Shown here in pieces: positions 12,304 to 12,414 of a stretch of DNA of 12,414 nt (within the stretch, counting starts at the first letter, position 1; the number at the start of each line of letters is the position of its first letter). The translations under genes were made by a program, and so were the position numbers. Origin of the DNA: CAZPMO01 sp964587515 (GTDB taxonomy: Bacteria; Pseudomonadota; Alphaproteobacteria; MPNO01); assembly GCA_964587515.1 (NCBI GenBank), contig CAZPMO010000148.1, forward strand, positions 1-12,414, in the 5' to 3' direction. The notes below the pieces were generated by a model, which was not told the origin of the DNA, searched no databases, and saw only the letters and a list, made by a program, of their open reading frames with translations.

Positions 12304-12414
12304 ATCGGCCGCGACGGGCCGTTCTGGTAGTCGGTGCTTTACCCGGTTGCCCGAATGATGCGCGATGGTTTACAGCATCGCTTAGTGTCGCTCATGGCTG
12401 ACTAACGTGTTTCT
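12304..12414 (-). other. Upstream end of the methyltransferase gene, reading frame unclear
   Basis: On the minus strand HRLPERPVAAD immediately precedes motif I and fits a methyltransferase N-terminal region, so coding sequence continues into this segment. The frame then meets TAA near 12370 without a usable start. A separate short frame, MSDTKRCCKPSR (from 12395), stops at 12339. No ribosome binding site is convincing. Confidence 0.4.

Noticed and set aside
1..12414. CRISPR array, tRNA/rRNA genes, insertion sequence or phage genes
   Set aside because: No spaced direct repeats, cloverleaf or rRNA-like stretches, transposase or integrase were seen on either strand.

Overview
The window looks like chromosomal DNA from a high-GC proteobacterium, most likely an alphaproteobacterium. 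The grounds are G/C-rich third codon positions, a three-gene TRAP transporter, and tight catabolic operons. That placement is inference; there is no rRNA or tRNA gene here to confirm it. Most of the window is one catabolic locus for an aromatic or heteroaromatic carboxylate-like compound. The substrate cannot be named from sequence alone.

Layout. Positions 1-2468 are read leftward: a small recombinase-like helix-turn-helix protein, a Rieske oxygenase, a 3-hydroxyisobutyrate-dehydrogenase-type oxidoreductase with a +1 frameshift, and the start of an arylsulfotransferase-family protein cut by the left edge. A divergent promoter region (2469-2654) separates this group from a rightward NicC-like FAD monooxygenase (2655-3785). 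That gene converges on a second leftward operon, read from about 9990 down to 3801: TRAP binding protein, small permease, large permease, a second NicC-like FAD monooxygenase, a second Rieske oxygenase and an SDR dehydrogenase. Divergent from the TRAP operon is a MetE-like, probably zinc-dependent, methyltransferase-fold protein (10217-11263). The right end (11264-12414) has a different character: about 420 bases without a convincing gene, carrying short degenerate repeats, then a class I SAM methyltransferase gene with a second frameshift and an unresolved N-terminus.

How the genes may work together (inference). The TRAP system imports an organic anion. The two FAD monooxygenases and two Rieske oxygenases hydroxylate, decarboxylate or O/N-demethylate it in successive steps. 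The SDR and the HIBADH-like enzyme oxidise or reduce alcohol/carbonyl intermediates. The MetE-like protein could accept a methyl group. No ring-cleavage dioxygenase, Rieske reductase or classical transcriptional regulator is in the window, so the pathway must be completed elsewhere.

The most interesting features are the paired design (two paralogous NicC-like monooxygenases, each beside a Rieske oxygenase), the apparent loss in both of the residues NicC uses for 6-hydroxynicotinate, the MetE-like neighbour, and two genes broken by single-base changes in homopolymer runs. The last may reflect assembly errors rather than biology.
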